Position numbers and translations under genes: made by a program. Under the pieces are notes generated by a model. The model searched no databases. It saw nothing but the letters and a program-made list of their open reading frames with translations, and was not told the origin of the DNA. Below are positions 53,185-61,967 of a stretch of 64,000 nucleotides of DNA, in pieces. Origin of the DNA: Acidobacteriota bacterium (GTDB lineage: Bacteria; Acidobacteriota; Blastocatellia; Pyrinomonadales; Pyrinomonadaceae); assembly GCA_019639175.1 (NCBI GenBank), contig JAHBSK010000004.1:1-64000 (forward strand), read 5' to 3'. Position 1 is the stretch's first letter, and each line of letters starts with the position of its first letter.

Positions 53185-53850
53185 TCACGCCACACTCAAT
53201 CTAATATTGTCTGCCAATTCCATTGATTCTGCATATTCAATGTGCAGCACGCGGCGGGGTTCGTCGTTCACGCATTTTGACGATGCGTGGAGCAGAAGCG
53301 GGCGCATGGCGATGACGCCGCCTTTGCCGACCGTGCATTCGATGTGCGACCCGTTTTCGATCTGTTTTTGAAACTCGGCATCATCGCGGAGCCGTTTATG
53401 ATGCGAGCCGGGAATCACGCGGAGCGGGCCGTTGAGCGATGTCGAAGCGTCGAGATGAATACGCAAAGCAAGTATTTTTTGCAATGCCCACGTCGGAGCG
53501 TGGACAAATGTCACGCCCTCTTTCACCGATGAAGGCCCCCAACCGTCAGCCTCAACGGCGTGTTCCAGCGGTAATGCCGTGTCCTGATGAAATGGCACAA
53601 GCCAGTTTGCATCATCCGTCTTTTCAAAAAGCGTGGCCTTAAATGGGATAAGCGGTTTGCCGGTCAGTGACCTCGTCAATTCGATCAAACGAGTATCGTT
53701 CGCAAGATCACTAACTGCGGAATTCGACATCAGGTTACGAATGCCAGCACGGCTTCGGGAAACATCTTCCGCCGAAAGAGCATCGAGCAGGCCATCGCAT
53801 TCGGAAGGCGGTAAAACATACTCAGAGATCGAGAAACCTCTTTCTATCAT
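53185..53850 (-). CDS. PhyH-family Fe(II)/2-oxoglutarate-type oxygenase
   Basis: The protein of about 222 residues starts at ATG 53850; a TTG at 53862 is also possible. The iron-binding triad is visible: HQD near 95 in VPFHQDTALPLEH and His in MRPLLLHASSK near 185, with Arg in EPRRVLHIEYA as the oxoglutarate anchor. The family hydroxylates small molecules such as phytanoyl-CoA or amino acid derivatives. The substrate is unknown. The gene stands alone between two TA modules. Confidence 0.8.
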   Translation of the reverse strand: MIERGFSISEYVLPPSECDGLLDALSAEDVSRSRAGIRNLMSNSAVSDLANDTRLIELTRSLTGKPLIPFKATLFEKTDDANWLVPFHQDTALPLEHAVEADGWGPSSVKEGVTFVHAPTWALQKILALRIHLDASTSLNGPLRVIPGSHHKRLRDDAEFQKQIENGSHIECTVGKGGVIAMRPLLLHASSKCVNDEPRRVLHIEYAESMELADNIRLSVA

Positions 53851-53895
53851 CTGCTGTCTCAAATGAATCGATGCTCGCCAAACAAAAACCGAACA

Positions 53896-54231
53896 TCAGG
53901 ACAATATCTCATTTAACCCTTCGAGAATGAGGTCGAGTTCCTCATGCGTGGCTTTGCCGATCTTTTTGCTGATCCTTTCGACCGACAAGGTGCGTATCTG
54001 GCTGATCTTTACCCATGATTCTTTCGGCAGCCGTTTGTCGTTAAGTTTAAGTGTCAGCGGAAAACCGACCTTCGGTTCCTGACTTGTTACAGCAACACCG
54101 ATCACAATCCCCGATCTCGCGTTGAACCTGTCGCCGCTTAAAACAAGCACAGGACGTTTTCCGGCTTGTTCGCGGCCGCGTGTCGGATCAAGGTCGGCCC
54201 AAACGATGTCGCCTCTCAATATGGCGGCCAT
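53896..54231 (-). CDS. mazF: MazF/PemK-type toxin
   Basis: The 111-residue protein has RGDIVWADLDPTRGREQAGKRP in pieces, RPVLVLSGDRFN, ITSQ-like VTSQEPKVGFPL and SWVKISQIRTLSVERI, the usual MazF endoribonuclease pattern. The start lies inside the 3' end of the upstream antitoxin gene (16-base overlap), which is on the same strand. It would cut mRNA at specific sites. Confidence 0.92.
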   Translation of the reverse strand: MAAILRGDIVWADLDPTRGREQAGKRPVLVLSGDRFNARSGIVIGVAVTSQEPKVGFPLTLKLNDKRLPKESWVKISQIRTLSVERISKKIGKATHEELDLILEGLNEILS

Positions 54232-54467
54232 TGGTCAACCTCCGACGCCAGGCCTTCGTCAGCAAGAGCTTTTTCGATCTTGATGTCTGCTTTGGTCAGT
54301 TTATCCAGTTCACGGTCCAGCCTGCTCTTATCAATGCGGTTCAGTTTTTCGCTGACCGCTTCCTGGATGGCGCGCGAACGGTTTGGAAAAACCTTTGCCC
54401 TTACCATTCGGTCAAGCTTTTTTAGAATGTCCGCATCTATGGAAATTGTCACCTTATCAACATTCAT
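54216..54467 (-). CDS. Ribbon-helix-helix antitoxin for MazF
   Basis: I use the ATG at 54467 (MNVDKVTISIDADILKKLDR); an upstream in-frame start at 54503 is less likely. The N-terminal strand and helix are of the CopG/RHH type (SRAIQEAVSEKLNRI). The C-terminus, ending DQWPPY, probably binds the toxin. The pair is followed by the TPR-like gene on the same strand after a short gap. Confidence 0.85.
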   Translation of the reverse strand: MNVDKVTISIDADILKKLDRMVRAKVFPNRSRAIQEAVSEKLNRIDKSRLDRELDKLTKADIKIEKALADEGLASEVDQWPPY

Positions 54468-54510
54468 AAAAAAAGTAATACCATAGGTCATACCGATGGT
54501 CAATGTTACT

Positions 54511-56010
54511 TTAGAAACTGTCCGGTATCAGCAATGATTTGAGCAACTGTTTGTCCTGATCGCTAAGCGTGAACCCGGCTTTTTTGTACAGCGAGGCTAG
54601 GTTTGCGAGGGCGGTGGAGCGTGTGCCTTCGTCGCGGATGTGTGAAATTGTTTGAAGGGTCAGCGATGCCGTTTCACGAGCCTTTTCTTTTTCATCAAGC
54701 TCCAACAGGCTGACGGCTATTTCGCTGTATGCATTTGCACGGGCGGCGATCTGCTGAACGCCTTCCGCCGTCTCTGCGGCTTCATTCAGGAATGACAGAG
54801 CCTTTTCATTTTCATTATTTTTACGGGCGGCATTGCTCATGCCTATCAGGGCGAACGAACGGTCTGTGTCCGCAGAGATCGAACGGAGCGAAGCCTTAGC
54901 GGTCTCGTCTGCATTTTGCGTCGTCATTATATATGCGACCTGCGACAGGGCCGATGTCGCCTGCTCCTCGTCCTCAATGCCCTCGGCTATTTCGATGGCG
55001 CGTTCGCCCCGGCCAAAAGCGGCATATTGCGCGGCGATGCTGCCGAACAGGGCGAATTTCGCCTTGCTGTCGCGCGTCTCAGTATCTTTTTGCGAACGCA
55101 GGATCTCGTATGCTTCATCGAGCGATTCCAAAGCGTCTTCCTTTTCGTCGCGACGCCAATAGTCACGCGCAAAGCCGAGCAGCGTATTCGCGATCTGCGT
55201 TTTGTCCGCGACAGCATCAAGTGTCCGGTCGGCCAGATCGACGCTGCCCGCATGCATAAAACCCTGCGATACAAATGAAAGCAGCGTGTCGCGATGGACG
55301 TTGTCAAGAGATTCGGCGTGGCCGCGGGCCTTTTCGAGCGTCCCGATGGCCTTGTCTTTTCTTCCCGCATCGGTCAGCGCGTTGCCGACATCGACCAGCA
55401 TCCGAACGCGCTCCTCGCGGTGTTCGATGTCTTCGGCAAGCTGTCCGGCTTTTTCCAGAAATTCAACGGCCTTGTCTGTATCGTCTTTTTCGCGGCGGGC
55501 AACTGTCATTGATATCAACGCCGCAACTGCCGCTCCGGGAAAATCTATCTCCGCGACCGTCGCCTGTGCCGCATCCTCATCGCCCAATTGATCTTGTTTC
55601 AGAGCTATCGCGGCAAGAACCTCTTCGGGGTGAAGCACCGAAGCGGACAGTTCGCGGGCCGCTTCAAGCTGTCCCTTCCCTGCCTTTACAAGAGCGGCGG
55701 CGGCAAATGCCTGCGAGCGCATACCGTCCTCTTCGACAGCGTCGGCAAGCTGAACGGCATATTCGTCATCGTCCAATTCGGCACAGCGGCGTACGACCGC
55801 GACCAACAAACGGTCGCGGACGAACGGATCGTCAACCGTGTTGGCAAGCTCAGCGGCAACATCGACATTGTCCCGCCGCAAATACTCGGCGACCACAGCC
55901 GAAACGGCGGTCGAACGGTCATCGCTGCCGCCGATCTCTTCGGCAAGATACGCCGCACACGCCAGCATATCGCCTTCGGCGTCAGTTTTTGAAATTATAT
56001 GTTCAGGCAT
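54511..56010 (-). CDS. Tetratricopeptide-like helical repeat protein
   Basis: The 499-residue protein starts at ATG 56010 (MPEHIISKTDAEG). It is all helical and rich in Ala, Glu and Asp, with repeated units of about 33-38 residues such as DDTDKAVEFLEKAGQLAEDI, DAGRKDKAIGTLEKARGHAE, RRDEKEDALESLDEAYEIL and NNENEKALSFLNEAAETAE. These are TPR-like. No membrane segment or catalytic motif is visible, so a cytoplasmic scaffold role is likely. Alternate start GTG lies upstream at 56037. Confidence 0.75.
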   Translation of the reverse strand: MPEHIISKTDAEGDMLACAAYLAEEIGGSDDRSTAVSAVVAEYLRRDNVDVAAELANTVDDPFVRDRLLVAVVRRCAELDDDEYAVQLADAVEEDGMRSQAFAAAALVKAGKGQLEAARELSASVLHPEEVLAAIALKQDQLGDEDAAQATVAEIDFPGAAVAALISMTVARREKDDTDKAVEFLEKAGQLAEDIEHREERVRMLVDVGNALTDAGRKDKAIGTLEKARGHAESLDNVHRDTLLSFVSQGFMHAGSVDLADRTLDAVADKTQIANTLLGFARDYWRRDEKEDALESLDEAYEILRSQKDTETRDSKAKFALFGSIAAQYAAFGRGERAIEIAEGIEDEEQATSALSQVAYIMTTQNADETAKASLRSISADTDRSFALIGMSNAARKNNENEKALSFLNEAAETAEGVQQIAARANAYSEIAVSLLELDEKEKARETASLTLQTISHIRDEGTRSTALANLASLYKKAGFTLSDQDKQLLKSLLIPDSF

Positions 56011-56022
56011 AGTTCGGGAATA

Positions 56023-56134
56023 AGCCACAGAGTACACAGAGAAAATGAGAAAATGTTATTTTCATTACCTTGACAGATCGATCAAGATCGGCCGGTCTAT
56101 CAAGCAGCTAAAGATCTCTGTGTGCTCTGTGGCT
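56023..56134. repeat. Intergenic inverted repeat of the ACAGA family
   Basis: AGCCACAGAGTACACAGAGA (56023-56042) and TCTCTGTGTGCTCTGTGGCT (56115-56134) are 20-base inverted repeats with one mismatch, about 70 bases apart. The arms lie in the gap between the TPR-like and HAD genes. They are related to the ACAGA words near 10740-10800 and 32440. Confidence 0.7.
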
Positions 56135-56145
56135 AAAAAATTGAT

Positions 56146-56841
56146 CTAAACAAAAACCCTTCTCAGCGTTTCCGGCATCCAGTCATCAAGATGCGTCGCG
56201 ACGGCATCGGCGCCGGCAGCTTTGAGCTTATCTGACGAAACGGTGTTGGCAACGCCCAGCACGCGGAGGTCGGCTGCCTTTCCGGCTCGAACACCGGCAG
56301 GCGAATCTTCGATCACAAGGCAGTCACCGTGATTCATCGGCAAATGCGACGCGGCAATACGATGCAGGTCTATTTGCCTGAACCCTTCGCGATAACATGT
56401 CGGGTCAGGTTTGTAAGTGCTTATGTCCTCAGCACTTATGATAACGGAAAAACATTCGCCAAGGCCGGTCTTTTCCAGAACGAGGTCTATCTCTTCGCGT
56501 TTTGCCATGCTGACAATGCCAAGGGCCATTTCATTCGCACATTTATGAATAAAATTATCGACCCCGTCAAACAGCGGAACATTTTCGGTAACGATCTCGC
56601 TCCATTTGACCGTCTTTTTCTCAATGATCTCGGCGACGGTCGATGCGTCTCCGGCCTTTCCGACAGCTTCCAGAACCGAAGCGGTAAAAACGCGGTCGTT
56701 CATTCCCATGCGGGAATAATAATCCTCATCGGTCAGTTCGATGCCGTGCAGTTCAGCAAATATCTCGCGATAGGCGTCACACTGTATCTGTTCATCGTTG
56801 ATGACCACGCCGTTCCAATCCATCAAAATTGCTTTTATCAT
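56146..56841 (-). CDS. HAD-superfamily hydrolase (beta-phosphoglucomutase-like)
   Basis: The 231-residue protein has motif I MDWNGVVIND with the nucleophile Asp at residue 8, cap helices, motif III TYKPDPTCYREG and motif IV VIEDSPAGVRAGKAA. In motif I the usual second Asp is Asn (DWN rather than DxD), a variant known in some HAD members. SMAKREEIDLVLEKTGL fits the motif II region. The substrate is probably a sugar phosphate or nucleotide. No partner gene is evident. Confidence 0.85.
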   Translation of the reverse strand: MIKAILMDWNGVVINDEQIQCDAYREIFAELHGIELTDEDYYSRMGMNDRVFTASVLEAVGKAGDASTVAEIIEKKTVKWSEIVTENVPLFDGVDNFIHKCANEMALGIVSMAKREEIDLVLEKTGLGECFSVIISAEDISTYKPDPTCYREGFRQIDLHRIAASHLPMNHGDCLVIEDSPAGVRAGKAADLRVLGVANTVSSDKLKAAGADAVATHLDDWMPETLRRVFV

Positions 56842-56871
56842 AATCCAATAATCGGTCAGAAATTTAGCGGC

Positions 56872-58407
56872 CTATACTGTAAATCTGGGGCCAAGGATGT
56901 TCTCTCTGCCTAAAATTCCCTTCGGGTCGAACGCACGTTTTAGTTCGGCCATTTCGTTAATATAGCGTTCGCCCATCATTACATAGAGGTATTTGCTTTT
57001 CAGTTTGCCGATGCCGTGTTCGGCGGAAACGCAGCCGCCGAGCATTATCGCCTGGGCGATGCAGCGGCCGTAAATGTGGCCTGCCTTTACGGCTTCGTCC
57101 TCGTCTCTGGGCATTATGTTGGCGTGCAGGTGGCAATCGCCGATGTGTCCGAAAATGACGTATTCCATGCCGCTTGCGTTAAGAATATCCTTGTAATATT
57201 TGAGGAACGCGGGAAAATTCTCATCGGGAACGGCCATGTCCGTCCCGATCTTTCGGCGTTTGTTGCGGACAACGCGTTCATTGACCGAAACCGGCAATGC
57301 GTGGCGAAACGCCCGCATTTTTTCGCGGTCCTGCTCGGTCGTCGTGAACCACGAACCGTCGATATCGGCGTTATGTTTTTCCAGCAGTTCGTTCCACGCT
57401 TCGAACAAAACGTCTTCGGTCTCTTCGGTCGTTTCCTGCTCAAAAAATATCGCACCGGCCATATTCCCAGGCGTTTCAGGAAATTTTTCGGAGATGAATT
57501 TCAGGGCGTTCGCGTCAAAATATTCGATCAGCGATGCATTCAACTTATCTTCGGCTTCAGATCTAAAATTTAAAATTTCAGATCTGAGATCTGTGATCAA
57601 TGCGGCTCGGTTCGCAAACGAGACGTACTTCGCTTCCTCAACAAAAGCCATCAGGTCTTTTTCATCCGCAAAAAATACGATACCGGAGAAAAATCCTTTC
57701 GGTTTTGGCAAAAGTTTTAGCTCGACCTCGGTAACGACGCCGAGCGTGCCTTCGCTGCCGATAAAAAGGTCGATGACATCAAGCGGCTGCCCATTAAAAT
57801 AACCGCTCACGTTCTTGCGAACGTTTGGCCGCTGATATGTCGGCACCTTTGCCGTGATCTTTTGACCGCTTTCGGTCTTTAATTCGATAACACCGTCGCC
57901 GTTCGCAAATAACTCGCCACGGCGAAGTTTCAAAACGTCGCCGTCAGCCAGAGCGACCGTCATGCCTTCGACAAAATCGCGTGTCGCGCCGTATTTGAAA
58001 CTCCTCGCACCGGAAGCATTTGTCGCGACCGTGCCGCCTATCTGGCAGCTCCATTCGGTCGGGTCGGGCGGATAAAAAAGGCCTTCGGCTTCGACCGCTT
58101 TTTGCAGGTCAGCGAGGATAACGCCGGGTTCAACAACCGCAGACATCGTATCTTTGCTGATGCTCTTGATCTTGTTCAACCGTTCCAGCGAAATGACATA
58201 TCCGCCGAACGGTATCGCACCGCCGACGGTTCCGGTCCTTGCGCCGGAGATCGTCACCGCCTTGCCAAGCGCGGACGCCTCTGCCAATATCTCGGAAACC
58301 TCTTTGGCCGATTCCGGCAAAAATATCTTCTCGACATTGCCGCCGGGCATATTGCTGGCGTCGGTCAGGTAGTCCTGAAACTCTTCGGGCTGCGTTTTTA
58401 CGAGCAT
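56872..58407 (-). CDS. FAD-linked oxidase (GlcD/D-lactate dehydrogenase-like)
   Basis: The 511-residue protein has a PCMH-type FAD domain with TISGARTGTVGGAIPFGGYV, CQIGGTVATNASGARSFKYG and TRDFVEGMTVALADGDVL, and a FAD-oxidase C-terminal domain ending EHGIGKLKSKYL and GRENILGP. Such enzymes oxidise 2-hydroxy acids such as D-lactate or glycolate. D-lactate is released by MurQ, so a link to MurNAc catabolism is possible but not shown. Residues about 275-285 (DLRSEILNFRSE) come from a palindromic repeat. Confidence 0.9.
   Translation of the reverse strand: MLVKTQPEEFQDYLTDASNMPGGNVEKIFLPESAKEVSEILAEASALGKAVTISGARTGTVGGAIPFGGYVISLERLNKIKSISKDTMSAVVEPGVILADLQKAVEAEGLFYPPDPTEWSCQIGGTVATNASGARSFKYGATRDFVEGMTVALADGDVLKLRRGELFANGDGVIELKTESGQKITAKVPTYQRPNVRKNVSGYFNGQPLDVIDLFIGSEGTLGVVTEVELKLLPKPKGFFSGIVFFADEKDLMAFVEEAKYVSFANRAALITDLRSEILNFRSEAEDKLNASLIEYFDANALKFISEKFPETPGNMAGAIFFEQETTEETEDVLFEAWNELLEKHNADIDGSWFTTTEQDREKMRAFRHALPVSVNERVVRNKRRKIGTDMAVPDENFPAFLKYYKDILNASGMEYVIFGHIGDCHLHANIMPRDEDEAVKAGHIYGRCIAQAIMLGGCVSAEHGIGKLKSKYLYVMMGERYINEMAELKRAFDPKGILGRENILGPRFTV
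57558..57586. repeat. Family D palindrome inside the FAD oxidase gene
   Basis: CAGATCTAAAATTT and AAAATTTCAGATCTG form a near-perfect palindrome spanning 57558-57586. It is AT-rich relative to the flanks and is followed by another AGATCTGTGATC. In the coding frame it gives the SEILNFRSEA segment. Confidence 0.6.
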
Positions 58408-58519
58408 ATATAAAATCTTACGTATGTAAGGCAGGCTTTACAAATCCGTCCGGGACAATATGGACGAACGCTGCCCATTTGGTTTGACCGGCTGAATACC
58501 CGTTTCTATAATCTCTCCT

Positions 58520-58762
58520 ATGAGTTCTTTTGGCTGGATGATCGTTTTGGTGCTGCTGCTCACACTGTTAGGCAGCGGAGCTCTTCTTTTCATCACCCTG
58601 AAATATTATTGGGGCGACAGAGGCAAGCCTTTGCCCGACCGCGAGATCCGCCGGCAGAAACGCGAAGAAGAACTCCGCATGCGCGAAAAACAGATCGAAT
58701 ACGCAAAAAACCACCCGCACACACCCCGTCCAGAAAGCTTTTGGGACAATACCAAAAAGTAA
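58520..58762 (+). CDS. Small single-pass membrane protein
   Basis: The 80-residue protein has one N-terminal membrane helix (MIVLVLLLTLLGSGALLFIT) followed by a charged tail with REIRRQKREEELRMREKQIE, which may form a coiled coil. No family is recognised. It has a TCTCTCCTATG context with a usable CTCC-free ribosome site, so initiation is only modestly supported. The next gene is hicA. Confidence 0.65.
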   Translation: MSSFGWMIVLVLLLTLLGSGALLFITLKYYWGDRGKPLPDREIRRQKREEELRMREKQIEYAKNHPHTPRPESFWDNTKK

Positions 58763-58814
58763 GTTAAACAAGCCGCAAAAGTTACTCAGTAAAAGCATCG
58801 GTAAAGTAAAATAA

Positions 58815-58843
58815 TTGACCGTGCTATCACGGCGTGCTATCAT
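58815..58843 (+). promoter_or_regulatory. hicAB promoter with direct repeat in the spacer
   Basis: TTGACC (58815-58820), a 17-base spacer and TATCAT (58838-58843) form a good sigma-70 promoter. GTGCTATCA occurs twice (58821-58829 and 58834-58842), covering the spacer and -10, so it may be the operator for autoregulation by HicB. The hicA ATG is only nine bases after the -10 box, so the message would be nearly leaderless. Confidence 0.5.
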
Positions 58844-58851
58844 ATGGCCCG

Positions 58852-59106
58852 ATGAACAAGAAGCAGCGTGCCACGCTCGAAGCGATATTTGCGAAACCGA
58901 CCAAGGCTACCATCAAATTCGCCGATATTGAAAAATTGCTAGTCGGCTTGGATGCTCAGGTCGTAGAAGGTGCCGGTTCCCGTGTCGTATTTAGAATGCC
59001 GAATGGCAGAAAATGGGAAACGCACAGGCCACACCCCGGAAAAGAGGCCAAAAAGTATCAGGTTGAGAACGTGCGTAAATTCTTGGAAGAACTGGGAGTA
59101 AAGTAA
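58852..59106 (+). CDS. hicA: HicA-type toxin
   Basis: The 84-residue protein starts at ATG 58852 (MNKKQRATLEAIFAKPTKAT). It has IKFADIEKLLVGLDAQVVEG, GSRVVFRMPN and ETHRPHPGKEAKKYQVENVR, the HicA-like double-stranded-RNA-binding layout, in which His in the HRPHP region and the GSRV turn stand near the active site. HicA cuts mRNA. The antitoxin hicB follows five bases later. Confidence 0.85.
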   Translation: MNKKQRATLEAIFAKPTKATIKFADIEKLLVGLDAQVVEGAGSRVVFRMPNGRKWETHRPHPGKEAKKYQVENVRKFLEELGVK

Positions 59107-59110
59107 GGCA

Positions 59111-59455
59111 ATGAAAAATGTAATGGAATATAAAGGTTTTACGGCAAAGGTCGAATATTCGCAGGACGATGAAATATTTGTCGGTCATGTTCTGGGAATT
59201 GACGACTTTATAGATTTTGAAGGTAAAACGGTCGATGAACTGAAAAAGGATTTTAAGAATGCCATTGACCTTCATATCAAGGTGTGCAAAGAAGAAGGCA
59301 AACAACTGACAAATTATTCAGGAAAACTGTTTTTCCGGTTCAGCAATGACCTGCATGCCCGTATCGCCGCCGCCGCCGCCCGCGCAGGGAAAAGCATTAA
59401 TGAATTTGGAAAAGAGGTCTTTGAAACCGCCACCGGACATAAAAAGACCGGCTAA
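59111..59455 (+). CDS. hicB: HicB-type antitoxin
   Basis: The 114-residue protein has a partial RNase-H-like domain (YKGFTAKVEYSQDDEIFVGH, LGIDDFIDFEGKTVDELKK) and a C-terminal ribbon-helix-helix part (FRFSNDLHARIAAAAARAGK, SINEFGKEVFETATGH). This is the usual HicB layout, where the N-terminal domain blocks HicA and the C-terminal domain binds DNA. The gene follows hicA. Confidence 0.92.
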   Translation: MKNVMEYKGFTAKVEYSQDDEIFVGHVLGIDDFIDFEGKTVDELKKDFKNAIDLHIKVCKEEGKQLTNYSGKLFFRFSNDLHARIAAAAARAGKSINEFGKEVFETATGHKKTG

Positions 59456-59531
59456 AAACAATAATAAGGAACCCGGTCGCTACCGCTCCAGGTTCTGACT
59501 TCTGCCGTTTTTGCAGGCGGTTCTGACAGGC
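59456..59531. repeat. Short element between convergent hicB and uvrB
   Basis: GGAACCCGGTCGC near 59470 and GCTCCAGGTTCTGAC near 59484 form a small hairpin with related intergenic GGAACC/GGTTCC motifs. It could terminate transcription from one or both sides. No T-run is adjacent. Confidence 0.35.
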
Positions 59532-61520
59532 TCACCTATACTCCAACTCCCTTTCCCGCAAGTATTTCATCTTGTCACGCAGCTCGGCGGCGCGTTCAAA
59601 TTTCATTTCCTTGGCGGCGGCACGCATTTCGGCCTCGAGTTTGGCGATGGTTTCTTTTAGCTGTTTTGGCGAATATTCTTCCAGCACGTCCAGATCGAGC
59701 GGAACCTTGAAATAATCGGCTTCGTAGGCGGTGACGAGCGTTGCCTCGATGGGTTTTACGATGGTGGTCGGCGTTATGCCGTGTTCGCGGTTGTATTCTT
59801 CCTGTATCTTGCGGCGACGCTGTGTTTCGTCCATCGCGTTCCGCATCGAATCGGTTATCTTGTCAGCGTAAAGTATCGCCTTGCCGTCGGCATTGCGGGC
59901 GGCGCGTCCCATTGTCTGTATCAGTGAACGCTCCGAACGCAAGAAACCTTCCTTGTCGGCATCGAGTATCGCCACAAGCGAGACTTCGGGCAGGTCAAGC
60001 CCTTCGCGAAGCAGATTTATCCCGACCAAAACGTCAAATTCGCCGCGACGCAGATCGCGAAGTATCTTTATCCGGTCAAGCGTCTCAATATCGCTATGCA
60101 AATAACTGACCTTGACGCCGACCTCGGCAAAATATTCGCTTAGGTTCTCGGCCATGCGTTTTGTCAGCGTCGTCACCAGCACGCGCTCGTTCCGTTCGGC
60201 ACGAACGCGGCATTCTTCGAGCAGGTCGTCTATCTGGCCTTTGACAGGACGCACCTCGACCAGCGGATCGATCAGCCCGGTCGGGCGGATTATCTGCTCA
60301 ATGACCTCGCCTTCGGTCCGCTGAAGCTCATACGCGCCCGGCGTTGCCGAAACGTATATCGTCTGGCCGACACGCTGTTCAAATTCCTGAAAGTTAAGCG
60401 GGCGATTGTCCTTTGCCGACGGCAGCCGAAAACCGTATTCGACAAGCGTTCCCTTTCGCGACTGGTCGCCCTTGAACATCGCCCCAAGCTGCGGAACGGT
60501 CTGGTGCGATTCGTCTATCACCATCAGCGCGTCCGATGGCAGATAATCAAGCAGCGTCGGCGGCGGCTCGCCCGGCATTTTGCCTGTCAGATGCCGCGAA
60601 TAATTTTCGATGCCGCGGCAAAATCCCATTTCCTTTATCATCTCCAGGTCGTACATCGTCCGCTGGTGCAGACGCTGTGCCTCAACGACCTTGCCTTCGG
60701 AAACTAGGAATTTTTCATGCTCGTCCAGTTCTTCTTTTATCGTCTTTACGGCCGATCTGATCGTGCTTTTGGACATCACATAGTGCGTTTTCGGATAGAT
60801 CGGCAGCCGCGATTCGTGCTTATACAAAACTTCGCCCAGCAGCGGATCTATGGTCGAGATAGAATCTATCTCGTCGCCCCAAAACTCGATGCGGTATGCC
60901 TGATCCTGATAGCTCGGATATATCTCGACCACGTCGCCGCGAACACGAAATGTCCCGCGTTCAAAATCAACGTTGACGCGCTCGTATTGCAGTTCGACCA
61001 GCTTTTTCAAGAAATCCTCACGCTTGAGCTGCATTCCCGGTTCTATGAACATCAGCATCCCGAAATAAGCATCAGGATCGCCAAGGCCGTAGATGCATGA
61101 AACAGACGCCACAACGATAACGTCATGCCGTTCAAAAAGCGCCCGCGTCGCGCTCAGACGCAGGCGGTCTATCTCGTCATTGATCGTCGCCTCTTTTTCG
61201 ATGTAGAGATCGGACGCGGGAACATAAGCTTCGGGCTGGTAATAGTCGTAATAGGAAACGAAATATTCGACCGCATTCTCAGGAAAAAAAGTTTTGAATT
61301 CCTGATAAAGCTGTGCCGCCAGCGTCTTGTTATGTGCCAGCACGAGCGTCGGGCGCTGAACTTCCTGTATGACGTTCGCGATGGTGAATGTCTTTCCGCT
61401 GCCGGTTATGCCAAGCAGGACCTGATCCTTCGTTCCTTCATTCAACCCGTTGACCAGTTGTTTTATTGCCTCCGGCTGATCGCCGCGAGGCTGATTTTCA
61501 CTTATGAGACGGAATTGCAT
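59532..61520 (-). CDS. uvrB: Excinuclease ABC subunit B
   Basis: UvrB is the helicase-like damage-verification subunit of nucleotide excision repair. The 662-residue protein has Walker [11 protein letters not shown] (near 38), the beta-hairpin [20 protein letters not shown] (near 90-110), DESHQT (near 338), helicase motifs TLTKRMAEN and [11 protein letters not shown], and a C-terminal UVR motif ([20 protein letters not shown]) that contacts UvrC. It is convergent with hicB. Length and motifs are normal. Confidence 0.98.
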   Translation of the reverse strand: MQFRLISENQPRGDQPEAIKQLVNGLNEGTKDQVLLGITGSGKTFTIANVIQEVQRPTLVLAHNKTLAAQLYQEFKTFFPENAVEYFVSYYDYYQPEAYVPASDLYIEKEATINDEIDRLRLSATRALFERHDVIVVASVSCIYGLGDPDAYFGMLMFIEPGMQLKREDFLKKLVELQYERVNVDFERGTFRVRGDVVEIYPSYQDQAYRIEFWGDEIDSISTIDPLLGEVLYKHESRLPIYPKTHYVMSKSTIRSAVKTIKEELDEHEKFLVSEGKVVEAQRLHQRTMYDLEMIKEMGFCRGIENYSRHLTGKMPGEPPPTLLDYLPSDALMVIDESHQTVPQLGAMFKGDQSRKGTLVEYGFRLPSAKDNRPLNFQEFEQRVGQTIYVSATPGAYELQRTEGEVIEQIIRPTGLIDPLVEVRPVKGQIDDLLEECRVRAERNERVLVTTLTKRMAENLSEYFAEVGVKVSYLHSDIETLDRIKILRDLRRGEFDVLVGINLLREGLDLPEVSLVAILDADKEGFLRSERSLIQTMGRAARNADGKAILYADKITDSMRNAMDETQRRRKIQEEYNREHGITPTTIVKPIEATLVTAYEADYFKVPLDLDVLEEYSPKQLKETIAKLEAEMRAAAKEMKFERAAELRDKMKYLRERELEYR

Positions 61521-61967
61521 TGTTTAATCATATAATATTTACTATGGATTTTCCATTTGCGTTCCCGGCCTTTGCCCGCGATATATAGATGTTTGCAAAA
61601 ACAAAACCATTTTCACGCCAAGCCGCCAAGAACGCCAAGAAATCAGCGAAAAAGTAAGAAGCAGAAATTTAGATAAGAATTTCTTTTAGAGGAGCGATAT
61701 GACCGCGATAAAGATGTTTTTATTCGCAGTGATCTTACAGAAACATCCTTTTTACAGGAAATGTCTTTGCGGGCTTGGCGGCTTTGCGTGAAATGCATAT
61801 GGAAATAACGGTTGTTAGAAAAACTTTCTCACGCCAAGTCGCAAAGATCGCCAAGAGTTGAGCGAAAAAGCAAGAAACACATGTTTAGACAAAATTTTCT
61901 TAACGCATAATTTGGTGTAAATGAATTTACCAAAACAATCGTGTAGAATCTTCACAACCGAACATAA
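61521..61967. repeat. Intergenic region with three copies of a CACGCCAAG-type repeat
   Basis: No gene is convincing. Two direct copies lie at 61610-61690 (TTTTCACGCCAAGCCGCCAA and following) and 61824-61905 (CTTTCTCACGCCAAGTCGCA and following), and an inverted copy lies at 61763-61793. The gap separates the divergent uvrB and radA starts and must hold both promoters. The repeat is of a widely seen GCCAAG/CTTGGCG type. Confidence 0.65.

Noticed and set aside
61699..61791. 30-codon ORF upstream of radA with a GGAG ribosome site
   Set aside because: Half of it is the inverted copy of the intergenic repeat, and it is too short to support without homologues.
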